Assembly (NCBI RefSeq): GCF_000688295.1
Contig: NZ_JHZF01000011.1
Span: forward strand, 62,001-126,000
Reading direction: 5' to 3'
DNA: 64,000 nt
From: Pseudooceanicola nanhaiensis DSM 18065
GTDB taxonomy: Bacteria > Pseudomonadota > Alphaproteobacteria > Rhodobacterales > Rhodobacteraceae
Shown here: in pieces, positions 34,518-45,281 of the stretch
Layout: each line of letters opens with the position of its first letter
How positions within the stretch are numbered: position 1 is the stretch's first letter
Notes under the pieces: generated by a model
Seen by the model: the letters and a program-made list of their open reading frames with translations, nothing else
Databases searched by the model: none
What the model was told of the DNA's origin: nothing
Made by a program: the position numbers and the translations under genes

Positions 34518-36295
34518 TCCGCAAGCCGCTCCGCCCGCTGGCCCGTGTCATCGACGCCCGTGCCAAGGGCGAGAACCCCGACGCGATCGAGCGCGAGAAC
34601 TTGCGCCTGCGCCACGAGGAGATGCGCGACCGCGACCGCAACCGCGCCGAGGGGCGGCTTCTGGTGCTGGGGGCGATGTTCTTCTGCGCCTTCACCGTGA
34701 TCGGCTTCCGGATGGGCGCGATGGCCGGATCCGAGCCGGCCGAGCCGCGTGCCTCGGCCGCCGGCTCCGCGATCATCGCCGACCGGGCCGACATCGTGGA
34801 CCGCAACGGGCGCATCCTCGCGACCAACCTGGAGACCCATGCGCTCTACGCCCACCCCCAGCAGATGATCGACCCGCTGCACGCGGTCGACAGCCTGATG
34901 GAGATCTTCCCCGATCTCGACCGGGACCGTCTGCTCCGCGATTTCACCGGCAAGCGGAAGTTCCTGTGGATCAAGAAGCGCCTCTCGCCCGAGCAGCAGC
35001 AGGCGGTGATGGACATCGGCGAGCCCGGGCTGCTCTTCGGCCCGCGCGAGATGCGGCTTTATCCCAACGGTCGGATCGCCGCCCACGTGCTGGGCGGGGC
35101 GGGCTACGGGCAGGAGGGCGTCGCCTCGGCCGAGGTGATCGGCGTCGCCGGCGTCGAGCGCCAGTTCGACAGCCACCTGCGCGACCCGGCCTTCAGCGAC
35201 AAGCCGCTGGAGCTGTCGCTCGACCTGTCGGTCCAGGCCGCGACCGAGCGCGTGCTCTACGGCGGCATGAAGCTGATGAACGCCAAGGGTGCCGCGGCGG
35301 TGCTGATGGACATCCACACCGGCGAGGTGATCTCGCTCGTGTCGCTGCCCGACTTCGATCCGAACGACCGGCCCGCCCTGCCGACGAAGGGACATCCCGA
35401 TGACAGCCCGCTGTTCAACCGTGCGGCGCAGGGGCTCTACGAACTGGGCTCGACCTTCAAGATCTTCGCCGTCGCGCAGGCCATGGACCTCGGCCTCGTC
35501 GCGCCGCAGACCGAGATCGACATTCGCGGCCCGATCCGCTTCGGCCGGCACCTGATCCGCGATTTCCACTATTACGGCAAGGAGCTCACGGTCGAGAAGA
35601 TCATCGTGAAATCCTCCAACATCGGCACGGCGCGCATCGCGCAGATGCTGGGCGTCGAGCGCCAGAAGGAATTCCTCGGCAACCTCGGGCTGACCGCGCC
35701 TTCGCCGATCGAGCTGCCGGAGGCGCGGCAGGCGTCTCCGCTGCTGCCGTCGAAATGGACCGAATTGTCCGCGATGACGATCTCCTACGGTCACGGCATG
35801 TCGGCCAGCCCGCTGCATCTGGCCGCGGCCTATGCCACCATCGCCAACGACGGGCTCGAGGTCCGGCCGACGCTGCTCAAGCAGAGCGCGCCGCAGCCGG
35901 GGCGGCGGGTGATGTCCTCGACGACCGCGGAACGCTCGCAGGCGATGCTGCGCAAGGTGGTGACCGAGGGCACCGCGAGCTTCGGCGAGGTCGAAGGCTA
36001 CGCGGTTGCCGGCAAGACCGGCACGGCCGACAAGCCCAAGCCCACGGGCGGGTATTATGACGACAAGGTGATCACCACCTTCGCCTCGATGTTCCCGGCC
36101 TACGATCCGCAATACGTGCTCGTCGTCTCGCTCGACGAGCCGGTGGAAACCTCGGGCAAGGAGCCCCGGCGCACCGCCGGCTGGACCGCCGTTCCGGTCG
36201 CGGCCGAGATGATCCGTCGCGTCGCACCGCTGCTCGGGCTCAGGCCCCAGATTGAACCCGCAATGCTGGCTGATATAACGCTGACATCGCAGTAG
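34514..36295 (+). CDS. ftsI: FtsI, septal peptidoglycan transpeptidase (PBP3)
   Basis: The 593-residue protein has a short cytoplasmic part, one membrane helix near residues 51-70, a dimerisation domain, and the transpeptidase domain with Ser313-Thr-Phe-Lys316, Ser367-Ser-Asn and Lys501-Thr-Gly. These are the three catalytic motifs of class B PBPs. It crosslinks septal peptidoglycan with FtsW. Confidence 0.96.
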   Translation: MIRKPLRPLARVIDARAKGENPDAIERENLRLRHEEMRDRDRNRAEGRLLVLGAMFFCAFTVIGFRMGAMAGSEPAEPRASAAGSAIIADRADIVDRNGRILATNLETHALYAHPQQMIDPLHAVDSLMEIFPDLDRDRLLRDFTGKRKFLWIKKRLSPEQQQAVMDIGEPGLLFGPREMRLYPNGRIAAHVLGGAGYGQEGVASAEVIGVAGVERQFDSHLRDPAFSDKPLELSLDLSVQAATERVLYGGMKLMNAKGAAAVLMDIHTGEVISLVSLPDFDPNDRPALPTKGHPDDSPLFNRAAQGLYELGSTFKIFAVAQAMDLGLVAPQTEIDIRGPIRFGRHLIRDFHYYGKELTVEKIIVKSSNIGTARIAQMLGVERQKEFLGNLGLTAPSPIELPEARQASPLLPSKWTELSAMTISYGHGMSASPLHLAAAYATIANDGLEVRPTLLKQSAPQPGRRVMSSTTAERSQAMLRKVVTEGTASFGEVEGYAVAGKTGTADKPKPTGGYYDDKVITTFASMFPAYDPQYVLVVSLDEPVETSGKEPRRTAGWTAVPVAAEMIRRVAPLLGLRPQIEPAMLADITLTSQ

Positions 36296-36312
36296 CGGAT
36301 GGAGGCGGCGGC

Positions 36313-37812
36313 ATGGCGGCAGCAAGGGCATCGGGCAAGACGGCGACCCTGAACGAGCTTGGACTGACCGCCGCGGGCGGTGCATCGGCGCGGGTCACGG
36401 GTCTGACCGTCGACAGCCGGTATGTGGAAAACGGCAATCTTTTCGCGGCCTTGCCGGGCAGCAAGGTGCATGGCGGGCGCTTCATCCCGCAGGCGCTGGA
36501 GGCCGGGGCCGGGGCGATCCTGACCGATTCCGAGGGCGCCCGGATGCACGCACAGCTTCTGCGAGAAAGCTCTGCCGCGGTGATCGTGGCAGAGGATCCG
36601 CGGCAGGTTCTCGCCTATGCCGCGGCGCTCTGGTGGGGCGCGCAGCCCGAGGTGATGGCGGCGGTGACCGGCACCAACGGCAAGACCTCGGTCGCGACCT
36701 TCACCCGCCAGATCTGGGCCCGGCTCGGCCATGATGCCTGCAATTTCGGCACCACCGGCGTCGAGGGGGCCTGGGAAGCGCCGCTCTCCCACACCACGCC
36801 CGAGCCGATCACGCTCCACCGTGTCCTGGCCGAGGCGGCGCGCGCCGGCGTCACCCATGGCTGCATGGAGGCGTCGAGCCACGGGCTCGCGCAGCGGCGG
36901 CTGGACGGGGTGCAGCTGCGCGCCGCGGGCTTCACCAACTTCACCCAGGACCATCTCGATTACCACGCGACGTTCGAGGAGTATTTTGAGGCCAAGGCCG
37001 GGCTCTTCAGGCGCCTGCTGTCGCCCGAGGGCGTGGCCGTGGTGAACCTCGACGGCCATCGCGGCGGCGACATGGCGCAGATCGCGGTCGACCGCGGCAT
37101 CCAGGTGCTGGGCGTCGGCCGTTCGGACCGCGCGCAGCTCCGGATGAAAAGCCACCGCTACGAATCCGACGGCCAGATCCTGCGCTTCGGCTGGGACGGG
37201 CGCGACTACCAGGTCCACCTGCCGCTGATCGGGGGCTTCCAGGCCGAGAACGTGCTGGTCGCCGCGGGCCTTGCCATCGGCACCGGCGAAAGCCCCGAGG
37301 CGGTGTTCGAGACGCTCTCCGACCTCGACACGGTGCGCGGCCGGATGCAGCTGGTCGCGCAGCGCGAGAACGGGGCGGCGGTCTTCGTCGATTACGCCCA
37401 TACGCCCGACGCCGTCTCGACCGCGCTCAAGGCGCTGCGCCCGCATGTGATGGGCCGCCTCGTGGCCATCGTCGGCGCGGGCGGCGACCGCGACGCCACC
37501 AAGCGGCCCCTGATGGGGCAGGCGGCGGCCGAGAACGCGGACCTCGTCTTCGTCACCGACGACAACCCCCGGACGGAGGATCCGGCGACGATCCGGCAGG
37601 CCGTCCTGATGGGTGCGCCCGAGGCGATCGAGGTCGGCGACCGGGCCGAGGCGATCCTGCGCGGCGTCGACGCGCTCGGGCCGGGGGATGCGCTGCTGAT
37701 CGCCGGCAAGGGGCACGAGACCGGGCAGATCGTGGGCACCGCCGTCTATCCCTTCGATGACGCGGAACAGGCCTCGGTCGCGGTCGCCGCGCTCGACGGG
37801 AGGCTCGCGTGA
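36313..37812 (+). CDS. murE: MurE, UDP-MurNAc-tripeptide synthetase (meso-DAP adding)
   Basis: The 499-residue ligase has the ATP loop TGTNGKTS with Lys124, the middle-domain segment FTQDHLDYH, and the DNPR motif (Asp417-Arg420) that selects meso-diaminopimelate. It adds the third residue of the stem peptide in the cytoplasm. It starts 17 bp after ftsI and overlaps murF by 4 bp. Confidence 0.96.
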   Translation: MAAARASGKTATLNELGLTAAGGASARVTGLTVDSRYVENGNLFAALPGSKVHGGRFIPQALEAGAGAILTDSEGARMHAQLLRESSAAVIVAEDPRQVLAYAAALWWGAQPEVMAAVTGTNGKTSVATFTRQIWARLGHDACNFGTTGVEGAWEAPLSHTTPEPITLHRVLAEAARAGVTHGCMEASSHGLAQRRLDGVQLRAAGFTNFTQDHLDYHATFEEYFEAKAGLFRRLLSPEGVAVVNLDGHRGGDMAQIAVDRGIQVLGVGRSDRAQLRMKSHRYESDGQILRFGWDGRDYQVHLPLIGGFQAENVLVAAGLAIGTGESPEAVFETLSDLDTVRGRMQLVAQRENGAAVFVDYAHTPDAVSTALKALRPHVMGRLVAIVGAGGDRDATKRPLMGQAAAENADLVFVTDDNPRTEDPATIRQAVLMGAPEAIEVGDRAEAILRGVDALGPGDALLIAGKGHETGQIVGTAVYPFDDAEQASVAVAALDGRLA

Positions 37813-39236
37813 GCCTCTGGACCGCGGCGGATGCCGCGAAGGCCACCGGCGGCACCCTGCAGGGCGACTGGTCCGTAAACGGCGTCTCCATCGACACCCG
37901 CACCCTCGCGCCGGGCGATCTCTTCGTCGCGCTGAAGGCGGCGCGGGACGGGCACGACTTCGTGGCACAGGCGCTCGAGAAGGGCGCCGGGGCGGCCATG
38001 GTCACCCATGTCCCCGACGGCGTCGCGCAGGACGCGCCGCTTCTGATCGTGCCCGACGTGCTCGAGGCGCTCGGCGCGCTCGGCCGGGCCGGGCGGGCGC
38101 GGATGAAGGGCAAGGTCGTCGCGGTGACGGGCTCGGTCGGCAAGACCTCGACCAAGGAGATGCTGCGCATCGTCTGCGAACACCGGCACCGGACCCACGC
38201 GGCCGAGGCAAGCTACAACAACCATTGGGGCGTGCCCCTGACGCTGGCGCGGATGCCCGCGGACACCGAGCTTGCCGTGATCGAGATCGGGATGAGCAAT
38301 CCGGGCGAGATCTCTCCCCTGAGCATGATGGCCCGCCCGCATGTCGCGATGATCACCACGGTCGCCGCCGTGCATCTCGAGGCGTTCGAGGACGTGGCCG
38401 GCATCGCCCGCGAGAAGGCCGCGATCTTCGACGGGCTGGAGCCCGGCGGCGTGGCCGTGCTCAACGGCGATCTCGAGACCACCCCGATCCTGCTGGAGGC
38501 CGCGCGAGCAAGGGCCGCCAAGACGCTGACATTCGGTGAGAAACCGGGCAGCCACCATCGCCTGACGGGCCTCCGCCTGGGCGACGAGACGACCATCGTC
38601 GAGGCGCGGGCCTGGCGCACGCCGGTCCTGTTCAAGATCGGCGCCCCGGGCCGGCACTTCGCGCTGAACGCGCTCGGCGTGCTGGCGGTGGCGCATGTGC
38701 TGGGGCTCGACCGGGCGATGGCCGTGGCGGACCTCGGCCGCTGGACGCCGCCCGCGGGGCGGGGCATGCGCGAGACGCTGCTGCTCGACCGGCTCGACGA
38801 GAAGCTGAGCTTCGAACTGATCGACGACGCCTTCAACGCCAACCCGACCTCGATGGCCGCCGCGCTCGAGGTGCTGGCCGCCGCGCAGCCGCGCGACAAT
38901 GTCGGGCGCCATGCCCATGGCCGCCGCGTCGCGGTGCTGGGCGAGATGCTCGAACTGGGCCCGGACGAGGAAGAGATGCACCTCGGCCTCGCCAGCCTGC
39001 CGTCGATGGCCTCCCTTGACGTCATCCACTGCGTCGGAGAGCGCATGCAGGTGCTCTACGAGGCGCTGCCCGAGGCCAAGCGCGGCCGCTTCGCGCGCTC
39101 CGCCGGCAAGCTCGCCGACCGCGCCGCCCGGCTGGTGGATGCGGGCGACGTCATACTCGTGAAGGGCTCCAAGGCGAGCCGCGTGAGCCTTGTCGTTGAC
39201 GCGCTCAGGAAATTGGGCCATCCGGCGACGAAATGA
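37809..39236 (+). CDS. murF: MurF, UDP-MurNAc-pentapeptide synthetase
   Basis: This 475-residue ligase has the ATP loop TGSVGKTSTKEM, IEIGMSNPGEIS in the middle domain and DDAFNANPTSM in the C-terminal domain. It adds D-Ala-D-Ala to the tripeptide. The start overlaps the murE stop (GTGA at 37809-37812). Confidence 0.96.
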   Translation: MSLWTAADAAKATGGTLQGDWSVNGVSIDTRTLAPGDLFVALKAARDGHDFVAQALEKGAGAAMVTHVPDGVAQDAPLLIVPDVLEALGALGRAGRARMKGKVVAVTGSVGKTSTKEMLRIVCEHRHRTHAAEASYNNHWGVPLTLARMPADTELAVIEIGMSNPGEISPLSMMARPHVAMITTVAAVHLEAFEDVAGIAREKAAIFDGLEPGGVAVLNGDLETTPILLEAARARAAKTLTFGEKPGSHHRLTGLRLGDETTIVEARAWRTPVLFKIGAPGRHFALNALGVLAVAHVLGLDRAMAVADLGRWTPPAGRGMRETLLLDRLDEKLSFELIDDAFNANPTSMAAALEVLAAAQPRDNVGRHAHGRRVAVLGEMLELGPDEEEMHLGLASLPSMASLDVIHCVGERMQVLYEALPEAKRGRFARSAGKLADRAARLVDAGDVILVKGSKASRVSLVVDALRKLGHPATK

Positions 39237-39249
39237 ACAGGACTAGACC

Positions 39250-40332
39250 ATGCTCTACTGGCTGACCGCCTTGTCGGATGGCGGGGATTTCTTCAACCTT
39301 TTCCGCTATATCACCTTCCGAGCCGGCGGCGCTTTCATGACCGCGCTGATCTTCGGATTCTTCTTCGGACGCCCGCTGATCGACGTCCTGCGCCGCACGC
39401 AGGGCAAGGGCCAGCCGATCCGCAACGACGGGCCCGAGGGCCATCTGGCGAAGGCCGGCACGCCCACGATGGGCGGGCTGCTGATCGTCGGCGCGCTCGT
39501 CACCTCCACCCTGCTCTGGGCGCGGCTCGACAACGCCTACGTGCTGCTCGTGCTCTTCGTGACGCTCGCCTTCGGGCTGATCGGCTTCGCCGACGATTAC
39601 GCCAAGGTCTCCAAGCAGAACGTGGCCGGGGTCTCGGGCAAGATCCGGCTCCTGCTGGGGTTCTGCATCGCGGCCCTCGCCTCGGCCTGGGCGACGTGGT
39701 TCCACCCGCCCGAGCTTCAGCTGCAACTTGCGTTCCCCGTGTTCAAGGACGCGCTGGTGAACATGAGCTTCCTGTTCATCCCCTTCGCGATGATCGTCAT
39801 CGTGGGCTCCGCCAATGCGGTGAACCTGACCGACGGTCTGGACGGGCTGGCGATCATGCCGGTGATGATCGCGGCCTCCGCGCTGGCGGTGATCGCCTAT
39901 ACCGTGGGCCGGGTCGACTTCACCGAATATCTCGACGTGCATTACGTTCCCGGCACCGGCGAGATCGCGGTCTTCGTCGCGGGGCTCGTGGGCGGGGGGC
40001 TCGGCTTCCTGTGGTACAACGCGCCGCCCGCGGCGGTCTTCATGGGCGATACCGGCTCGCTCGCGCTCGGCGGCGCGCTCGGCGCGATCGCGGTGGCCAC
40101 CAAGCACGAGATCGTGCTGGCGATCATCGGCGGGCTCTTCGTGGTCGAGGCGCTCTCGGTCATCATCCAGGTCGGCTATTTCAAGCGCACCGGCAAGCGG
40201 GTCTTCCTGATGGCGCCGATCCACCATCACTACGAGAAGAAGGGCTGGTCCGAGCCGCAGATCGTCATCCGGTTCTGGATCATTTCCCTCATTCTGGCCA
40301 TGGTCGGCCTTGCGACGCTGAAACTGCGCTGA
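39250..40332 (+). CDS. mraY: MraY, phospho-MurNAc-pentapeptide transferase
   Basis: The 360-residue protein has about ten membrane helices with the catalytic Asp pair in GFADDYAKV, the [10 protein letters not shown] loop and the cytoplasmic [13 protein letters not shown] motif. It makes lipid I on the inner face of the membrane. It begins 13 bp after murF. Confidence 0.97.
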   Translation: MLYWLTALSDGGDFFNLFRYITFRAGGAFMTALIFGFFFGRPLIDVLRRTQGKGQPIRNDGPEGHLAKAGTPTMGGLLIVGALVTSTLLWARLDNAYVLLVLFVTLAFGLIGFADDYAKVSKQNVAGVSGKIRLLLGFCIAALASAWATWFHPPELQLQLAFPVFKDALVNMSFLFIPFAMIVIVGSANAVNLTDGLDGLAIMPVMIAASALAVIAYTVGRVDFTEYLDVHYVPGTGEIAVFVAGLVGGGLGFLWYNAPPAAVFMGDTGSLALGGALGAIAVATKHEIVLAIIGGLFVVEALSVIIQVGYFKRTGKRVFLMAPIHHHYEKKGWSEPQIVIRFWIISLILAMVGLATLKLR

Positions 40333-40340
40333 GGGCGGAA

Positions 40341-40760
40341 ATGCCGAAGACGATAAGCGACACACGGGCCATGATCGCCGCGATGGCGCCGGAACTGGTG
40401 CCGGGCACGTGGCATTTCTGCGCCTGCGATGCCCGCCGCGAGGCAGCGTTCCTGCCCCGTGCGCTCGCCACCTTCCGCGAGAAGGAGGGCGTCTCGATGA
40501 TCCTCGACGCGGCCGCGGCCAATGCGCTCGGTGCGCCGATGGACCAGCCGATGCGGCAGATCACGCTGAACGTGAACTCCGCGCTCGATGGGATCGGGCT
40601 GACCGCCGCGGTGGCGCAGGCCCTGACCGAGAAGGCGATCCCCTGCAACGTCGTGGCCGCGCTGCGTCACGACCACGTCTTCGTTCCCGCCGACATGGCC
40701 GAGACGGCGCTGCGCACGCTGCAGGCGCTTTCGGCGACAGCCAAGTGGACCAAGCCATGA
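40341..40760 (+). CDS. ACT-domain protein inside the dcw cluster
   Basis: This 139-residue protein shows two ACT-like halves of the COG3602/ACT_7 type, with [16 protein letters not shown] and the second part [20 protein letters not shown] followed by [17 protein letters not shown] domains bind small ligands, often amino acids. It lies between mraY and murD, overlapping murD by 4 bp, so it is coupled to cell-wall synthesis. Its function is unknown; ligand sensing for MurD is only a guess. Confidence 0.78.
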   Translation: MPKTISDTRAMIAAMAPELVPGTWHFCACDARREAAFLPRALATFREKEGVSMILDAAAANALGAPMDQPMRQITLNVNSALDGIGLTAAVAQALTEKAIPCNVVAALRHDHVFVPADMAETALRTLQALSATAKWTKP

Positions 40761-42160
40761 TACCCGTGACCGGATTCGGCGGGGCCAGGATCGGGGTGCT
40801 CGGGCTCGGGCGGTCCGGCCTGTCGACCGCCCGTGCGCTCAAGGCCGGGGGCGCCGTGCCCGTGTGCTGGGACGACAACCCCGACGCCCGCGCCCGGGCC
40901 GAGGCCGAGGGCTTCGACTGCGCCGACCTCGGGCGGCAGGGCGCGATGGACGATCTTGCCCGGCTGGTGGTGAGCCCGGGGATCCCGCATCTCTATCCCG
41001 CGCCGAACCCGGTCATCGCGGCCGCCTACGAGGCGGGCGTGCCGGTCGACAACGACATCGGGCTCTTCTTCCGCTCGCTCGCCGCCGGAGGGTGGGAGCA
41101 GTTCGACACCCCGCCCAAGGTCTTCGCGATCACCGGGTCGAACGGGAAGTCGACGACCTCGGCGCTGATCCATCACTGCCTTGTCGCGGCGGGGCGCGAG
41201 GCGCAGCTGGCCGGCAACATCGGACGCGGCGTGCTGGACATCGACCCGCCGGGCGACGGCGGCGTCGTGGTGCTCGAGCTCTCGTCCTACCAGACCGACC
41301 TGGCCCGGGCGCTGACGCCGGACGTGGCGGTCTTCACGAACTTCTCGCCCGACCACCTCGACCGTCACGGCGGCATCGGAGGCTATTTCGCCGCCAAGCG
41401 CAGGCTCTTCGCCGAAGGCGGACCGGACCGCGCGGTGATCGGCATCGACGAGCCGGAGGGGCGCTACATTGCCGACCAGCTGGGCGAGGGGGCCGCGGAC
41501 GACCGCGTGATCCGCATCTCGGCCAGCCGCAAGCCCACGGGGCCCGGCTGGCAGGTGATGGCGCGCAAGGGCTTCCTGTCGGAATGGCGCAAGGGGCGTC
41601 AGGTCGGCTCGATCGACCTGCGCGCGGTCGCCGGGCTGCCGGGGGCGCACAACCACCAGAACGCCTGCGCGGCCTATGCCGCGCTGCGCACGCTCGGCAT
41701 CGCGCCCCGGACCATCGAACAGGCGTTCCACAGCTTCGCCGGCCTGCCGCATCGCAGCCAGCTGATCGCCGAGGCGGACGGCGTGCGCTACGTGAACGAC
41801 AGCAAGGCCACCAACGTCGACAGCGCGGCCAAGGCGCTCTCGGCCTTTCCGAACATCCGCTGGATCTGCGGCGGGCTCGAGAAGGAGGGCGGGCTCGACG
41901 CCGTGATCGAGGCCGCGGGCTCGGTGGTGAAGGCCTATGTGATCGGGCGCGAGGCGGCGGCCTTCGCCGTCAAGCTGCGCGGCATCGAGGCCGAGGTCTG
42001 CACCGACATGGAGACGGCGGTCCGCCGCGCCATCGAGGATGCGCAGCCGGGCGACACCGTGCTGCTCGCACCCGCAGCCGCCAGCTTCGACCAGTACGAC
42101 AGCTTCGAACGCCGGGGCGAGGATTTCACCGCGCGGGTGACCGCCGCGCTCGGGCTCTAG
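40757..42160 (+). CDS. murD: MurD, UDP-MurNAc-L-Ala:D-Glu ligase
   Basis: The 467-residue ligase starts at 40757, coupled to the ACT gene; the longer frame is a shadow. It has the N-terminal [13 protein letters not shown], the ATP loop [22 protein letters not shown] and NDSKATNVD. It adds D-Glu to UDP-MurNAc-L-Ala. Its stop TAG overlaps the stop of the antisense TRIC-type gene in the palindrome CTAG at 42157-42160. Confidence 0.96.
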   Translation: MIPVTGFGGARIGVLGLGRSGLSTARALKAGGAVPVCWDDNPDARARAEAEGFDCADLGRQGAMDDLARLVVSPGIPHLYPAPNPVIAAAYEAGVPVDNDIGLFFRSLAAGGWEQFDTPPKVFAITGSNGKSTTSALIHHCLVAAGREAQLAGNIGRGVLDIDPPGDGGVVVLELSSYQTDLARALTPDVAVFTNFSPDHLDRHGGIGGYFAAKRRLFAEGGPDRAVIGIDEPEGRYIADQLGEGAADDRVIRISASRKPTGPGWQVMARKGFLSEWRKGRQVGSIDLRAVAGLPGAHNHQNACAAYAALRTLGIAPRTIEQAFHSFAGLPHRSQLIAEADGVRYVNDSKATNVDSAAKALSAFPNIRWICGGLEKEGGLDAVIEAAGSVVKAYVIGREAAAFAVKLRGIEAEVCTDMETAVRRAIEDAQPGDTVLLAPAAASFDQYDSFERRGEDFTARVTAALGL

Positions 42161-42774
42161 TCCCGGCCCGCGCGCGGCAGCGTCCAGCCGTAGCGGACGC
42201 TCGCCACGCGGATCGCGAAGGCCAGCAGCACGGCGCCCCCGGCGGCCCATGCCCCCGTCAGGCCGAAGGCGACGCAGGTGGCATAGGCGGCGGCCCCGGC
42301 GAGCGCGGCGAGGGCATAGACCTCCTCGTGCAGGACGCGCGGCACCTCGGCGGCCATGATGTCGCGCAGCACGCCGCCACCGATCGCGGTGATCATCCCC
42401 AGAAGCACCGCGCCCGGCCACTCGAGCCCTGCCGCCAGCGCCTTGTTGCATCCCGCCACGGCGAAGACGCCGAGCCCGGCGGCATCCAGCAGCATCACCG
42501 GGCGCGTCAGCCGGTCGATCACCGGCCCGAAGAAGAAGGCGCAGAGGCCGGCGAGGCTGGTCACCGCCAGCGGCCAGATCGTGCGCAGCACCTCGGGCGG
42601 CACGTCGCCGAGCAGAAGGTCGCGGACGATCCCGCCCGCGGTGCCGGTCGCGGCGGCGAGGACAAGGATGCCGAAGATGTCGAGCCTGCGGCGGATCGCG
42701 ACAAGGGCGCCGCTGAGCCCGAAGGCGAAGGTGCCCAGCACGTCGAGCAGGCTGAAGAAGGTGGTGGCGGTCAT
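42157..42774 (-). CDS. TRIC/YicG family membrane protein (UPF0126)
   Basis: This 205-residue protein has about seven membrane helices with two repeats of the family motif: [18 protein letters not shown] and [16 protein letters not shown]. These glycine-rich repeats mark the bacterial TRIC cation channels. The start at 42774 was chosen by the family N-terminus; a longer open frame runs upstream on this strand but is a shadow of ftsW. It is the only minus-strand gene in the dcw cluster, between murD and ftsW. Confidence 0.85.
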   Translation of the reverse strand: MTATTFFSLLDVLGTFAFGLSGALVAIRRRLDIFGILVLAAATGTAGGIVRDLLLGDVPPEVLRTIWPLAVTSLAGLCAFFFGPVIDRLTRPVMLLDAAGLGVFAVAGCNKALAAGLEWPGAVLLGMITAIGGGVLRDIMAAEVPRVLHEEVYALAALAGAAAYATCVAFGLTGAWAAGGAVLLAFAIRVASVRYGWTLPRAGRD

Positions 42775-43014
42775 CGGGCCCTCGTCACGCGGCGTGGCGC
42801 ATCCTATACGCTCGCGGGCAGGCGCCAAGACGAAAGCCGGGCGCGTGTCCTGCGGGCAACGCGGTGCAATCGAAACGCCACGGCGGGAACCTTTCGCGGT
42901 TGACGATTCCGTCTTCCCTGGTCTGCTTTCCGGCTGGTCACATCGCCCGAAAACCGCTAGAGTTGTCGTAGACCCCGAAAAGGGGCGAGGCAGAGGCAAT
43001 ATCGGCGGTACTCC
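42775..43014 (+). promoter_or_regulatory. ftsW upstream region
   Basis: The antisense gene breaks the row before ftsW, so a promoter is needed in this 240-bp gap. A possible pair is TGGTCA (42935-42940), 17 bp, TAGAGT (42958-42963). A GATTC (GANTC, CcrM methylation type) lies at 42905-42909. A second, less likely -35 TTGACG is at 42900-42905. Confidence 0.4.
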
Positions 43015-44178
43015 ATGACTGATATGGTGCATGGCGCGGTTCCCGTTTCGACGGGTGAACCGGTTCTTCCCAAATGGTGGCGCACGCTGGACAAGTGGAC
43101 GATGTCCTGCGTGCTCATTCTCTTCGGGGTGGGTCTTCTTCTGGGGCTCGCGGCCTCGCCGCCGCTGGCGGCGCGCAACGGCTTCGCTCCCTTCCATTAC
43201 GTGCAGCGGCAGGCCTTCTTCGGCGGGCTCGCGATCGTGGCGATGTTCGCGGTGTCGATGATGACGCCGCAGATGGTGCGGCGCCTTGCGGTGCTGGGCT
43301 TTCTCGGGGCCTTCGTGGCGCTCTGCCTGCTGCCGTTCCTCGGCACCGATTTCGGCAAGGGGGCGACGCGCTGGTTCTCGCTGGGCTTCGCGAGCGTTCA
43401 GCCCTCGGAGTTCCTGAAGCCGGTCTTCGTGGTCACCGCCGCCTGGATGATGGCGGCGAGCCAGGACCTGAACGGCCCGCCGGGCCGGGCGTGGAGCTTC
43501 CTGCTGACCTTCATCCTGGTGATCCTGCTCGCCATGCAGCCCGACTTCGGCCAGGCCTGCCTCGTGCTCTTCGGCTGGGGCGTGATGTATTTCGTCGCCG
43601 GCGCGCCGATGGTCCTGATGGTGGGCATGGCGGGGCTGGTGACGCTGGGCGGGATGCTGGCCTACAACGCCTCGGAACACTTCGCGCGCCGCATCGACGG
43701 CTTCCTCAATGCCGAGGTCGATCCGACGACCCAGCTGGGTTATGCCACCAACGCGATACGCGAGGGCGGCTTCTTCGGGGTCGGCGTGGGCGAGGGGCAG
43801 GTCAAGATGAACCTGCCGGACGCGCATACCGACTTCATCATCGCCGTGGCGGCCGAGGAATACGGGCTGTTCCTCGTGCTCTGCATCATCGCGCTCTACA
43901 CCGTCGTGGTGGTGCGTTCCCTGACCCGGCTGATGCGCGAGCGCGATCCGTTCATCCGCCTCGCGGGCACCGGGCTGGTCGCCACCTTCGGCGTGCAGGC
44001 GATGATCAACATGGGTGTCGCGGTGCGCCTTCTGCCCGCCAAGGGCATGACGCTGCCCTTCGTGAGCTACGGCGGCTCCTCGGTCATCGCGAGCGGCATC
44101 GCCATCGGGATGCTGCTGGCGTTCACCCGGACCCGGCCGCAGGGCGGGATCGGCGACATCCTCGGGCGCGGCCGATGA
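43015..44178 (+). CDS. ftsW: FtsW, septal peptidoglycan polymerase
   Basis: This 387-residue SEDS-family protein has about ten membrane helices, with [20 protein letters not shown] in the middle, [14 protein letters not shown], and [12 protein letters not shown] near the C-terminus, all typical of FtsW. It polymerises glycan from lipid II with FtsI. The stop overlaps murG by 4 bp. Confidence 0.96.
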   Translation: MTDMVHGAVPVSTGEPVLPKWWRTLDKWTMSCVLILFGVGLLLGLAASPPLAARNGFAPFHYVQRQAFFGGLAIVAMFAVSMMTPQMVRRLAVLGFLGAFVALCLLPFLGTDFGKGATRWFSLGFASVQPSEFLKPVFVVTAAWMMAASQDLNGPPGRAWSFLLTFILVILLAMQPDFGQACLVLFGWGVMYFVAGAPMVLMVGMAGLVTLGGMLAYNASEHFARRIDGFLNAEVDPTTQLGYATNAIREGGFFGVGVGEGQVKMNLPDAHTDFIIAVAAEEYGLFLVLCIIALYTVVVVRSLTRLMRERDPFIRLAGTGLVATFGVQAMINMGVAVRLLPAKGMTLPFVSYGGSSVIASGIAIGMLLAFTRTRPQGGIGDILGRGR

Positions 44179-45278
44179 ACGACAACGCGCCTCTCCTCAT
44201 CATCGCGGCGGGCGGCACGGGCGGGCACATGTTCCCGGCGCAGGCGCTGGCCGAGGTCATGCTCCGCCGCGGCTGGCGGGTGAAGCTGTCGACCGATGCG
44301 CGCGGCGCGCGCTACACGAGCGGCTTTCCCCATTCGGTCGAGATCGAGCAGGTCTCGAGCGCCACGCCGGCGCGCGGCGGCGCGATGGCGAAGCTGGCCG
44401 CGCCCTTTCGGATCGGCGGGGGCGTGATGTCGATGATCCTGAGGATGCGGCGCGACCGGCCGAAGGTGGTCGTCGGCTTCGGCGGCTACCCGGCGATCCC
44501 GGCGATGGCGGCGGCGACGGTGCTCAAGCTGCCGCGGATGATCCATGAACAGAACGGCGTTCTGGGGCGGGTGAACCAGAAATTCGCCAACCGCGTCTGC
44601 CGGGTGGCCTGCGGCACATGGCCGACCGAGTTGCCCGAGGGCGTCGAGGCGGTCCACACCGGCAATCCCGTCCGCATGGCGGTCGGCGAGCGCGCGGGCG
44701 CGGGCTACATCCCGCCGGGCGACTACCCGATGTCGATCCTCGTCATGGGCGGATCGCAGGGCGCGCGGATCCTGTCGGACGTGGTGCCCGGCGCCGTCGC
44801 GCGCCTGCCCGAGGCCATCCGCCGCAACCTCCGCGTGAGCCACCAGGCGCGCGAGGAGGACATCACCCGTGTCGCGGAACATTACGCCGGACAGGGCATT
44901 GACGCGGACGTAGAGACCTTCTTCCACGACGTGCCGCGCCGGATGAGCGAGGCGCAGCTGGTCATCACCCGCTCCGGGGCCTCGACTGTCGCCGATCTGA
45001 CGGTTATCGGTCGCCCTTCGATTCTGGTGCCGCTCGCGGCGTCGATCCGGGACGAGCAGACGGTGAACGCCCGCGGCCTCGTCGAGGCGGGGGCGGCGAT
45101 CCTGATGCCCGAGAGCCAGTTCTCGGAAGAAAGCCTCGCGGAGCAGATCGCGCTCGTGCTGGAGGATCCGGCCGGGGCGGAACAGATGGCGCGCGCCGCG
45201 CTGTCGCTGGGCAAGCCCGAGGCGGCGCAGACACTGGCGGACATGGTTGACGGTCTGGCAGGCAAAGGGAAAGAATAA
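44175..45278 (+). CDS. murG: MurG, lipid II synthase
   Basis: The 367-residue glycosyltransferase has the N-terminal [38 protein letters not shown], and in the C-terminal domain MGGSQGAR and [11 protein letters not shown]. It adds GlcNAc to lipid I. The start at 44175 overlaps the ftsW stop; a longer frame is a shadow of ftsW. Confidence 0.96.
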   Translation: MNDNAPLLIIAAGGTGGHMFPAQALAEVMLRRGWRVKLSTDARGARYTSGFPHSVEIEQVSSATPARGGAMAKLAAPFRIGGGVMSMILRMRRDRPKVVVGFGGYPAIPAMAAATVLKLPRMIHEQNGVLGRVNQKFANRVCRVACGTWPTELPEGVEAVHTGNPVRMAVGERAGAGYIPPGDYPMSILVMGGSQGARILSDVVPGAVARLPEAIRRNLRVSHQAREEDITRVAEHYAGQGIDADVETFFHDVPRRMSEAQLVITRSGASTVADLTVIGRPSILVPLAASIRDEQTVNARGLVEAGAAILMPESQFSEESLAEQIALVLEDPAGAEQMARAALSLGKPEAAQTLADMVDGLAGKGKE

Positions 45279-45281
45279 GAG

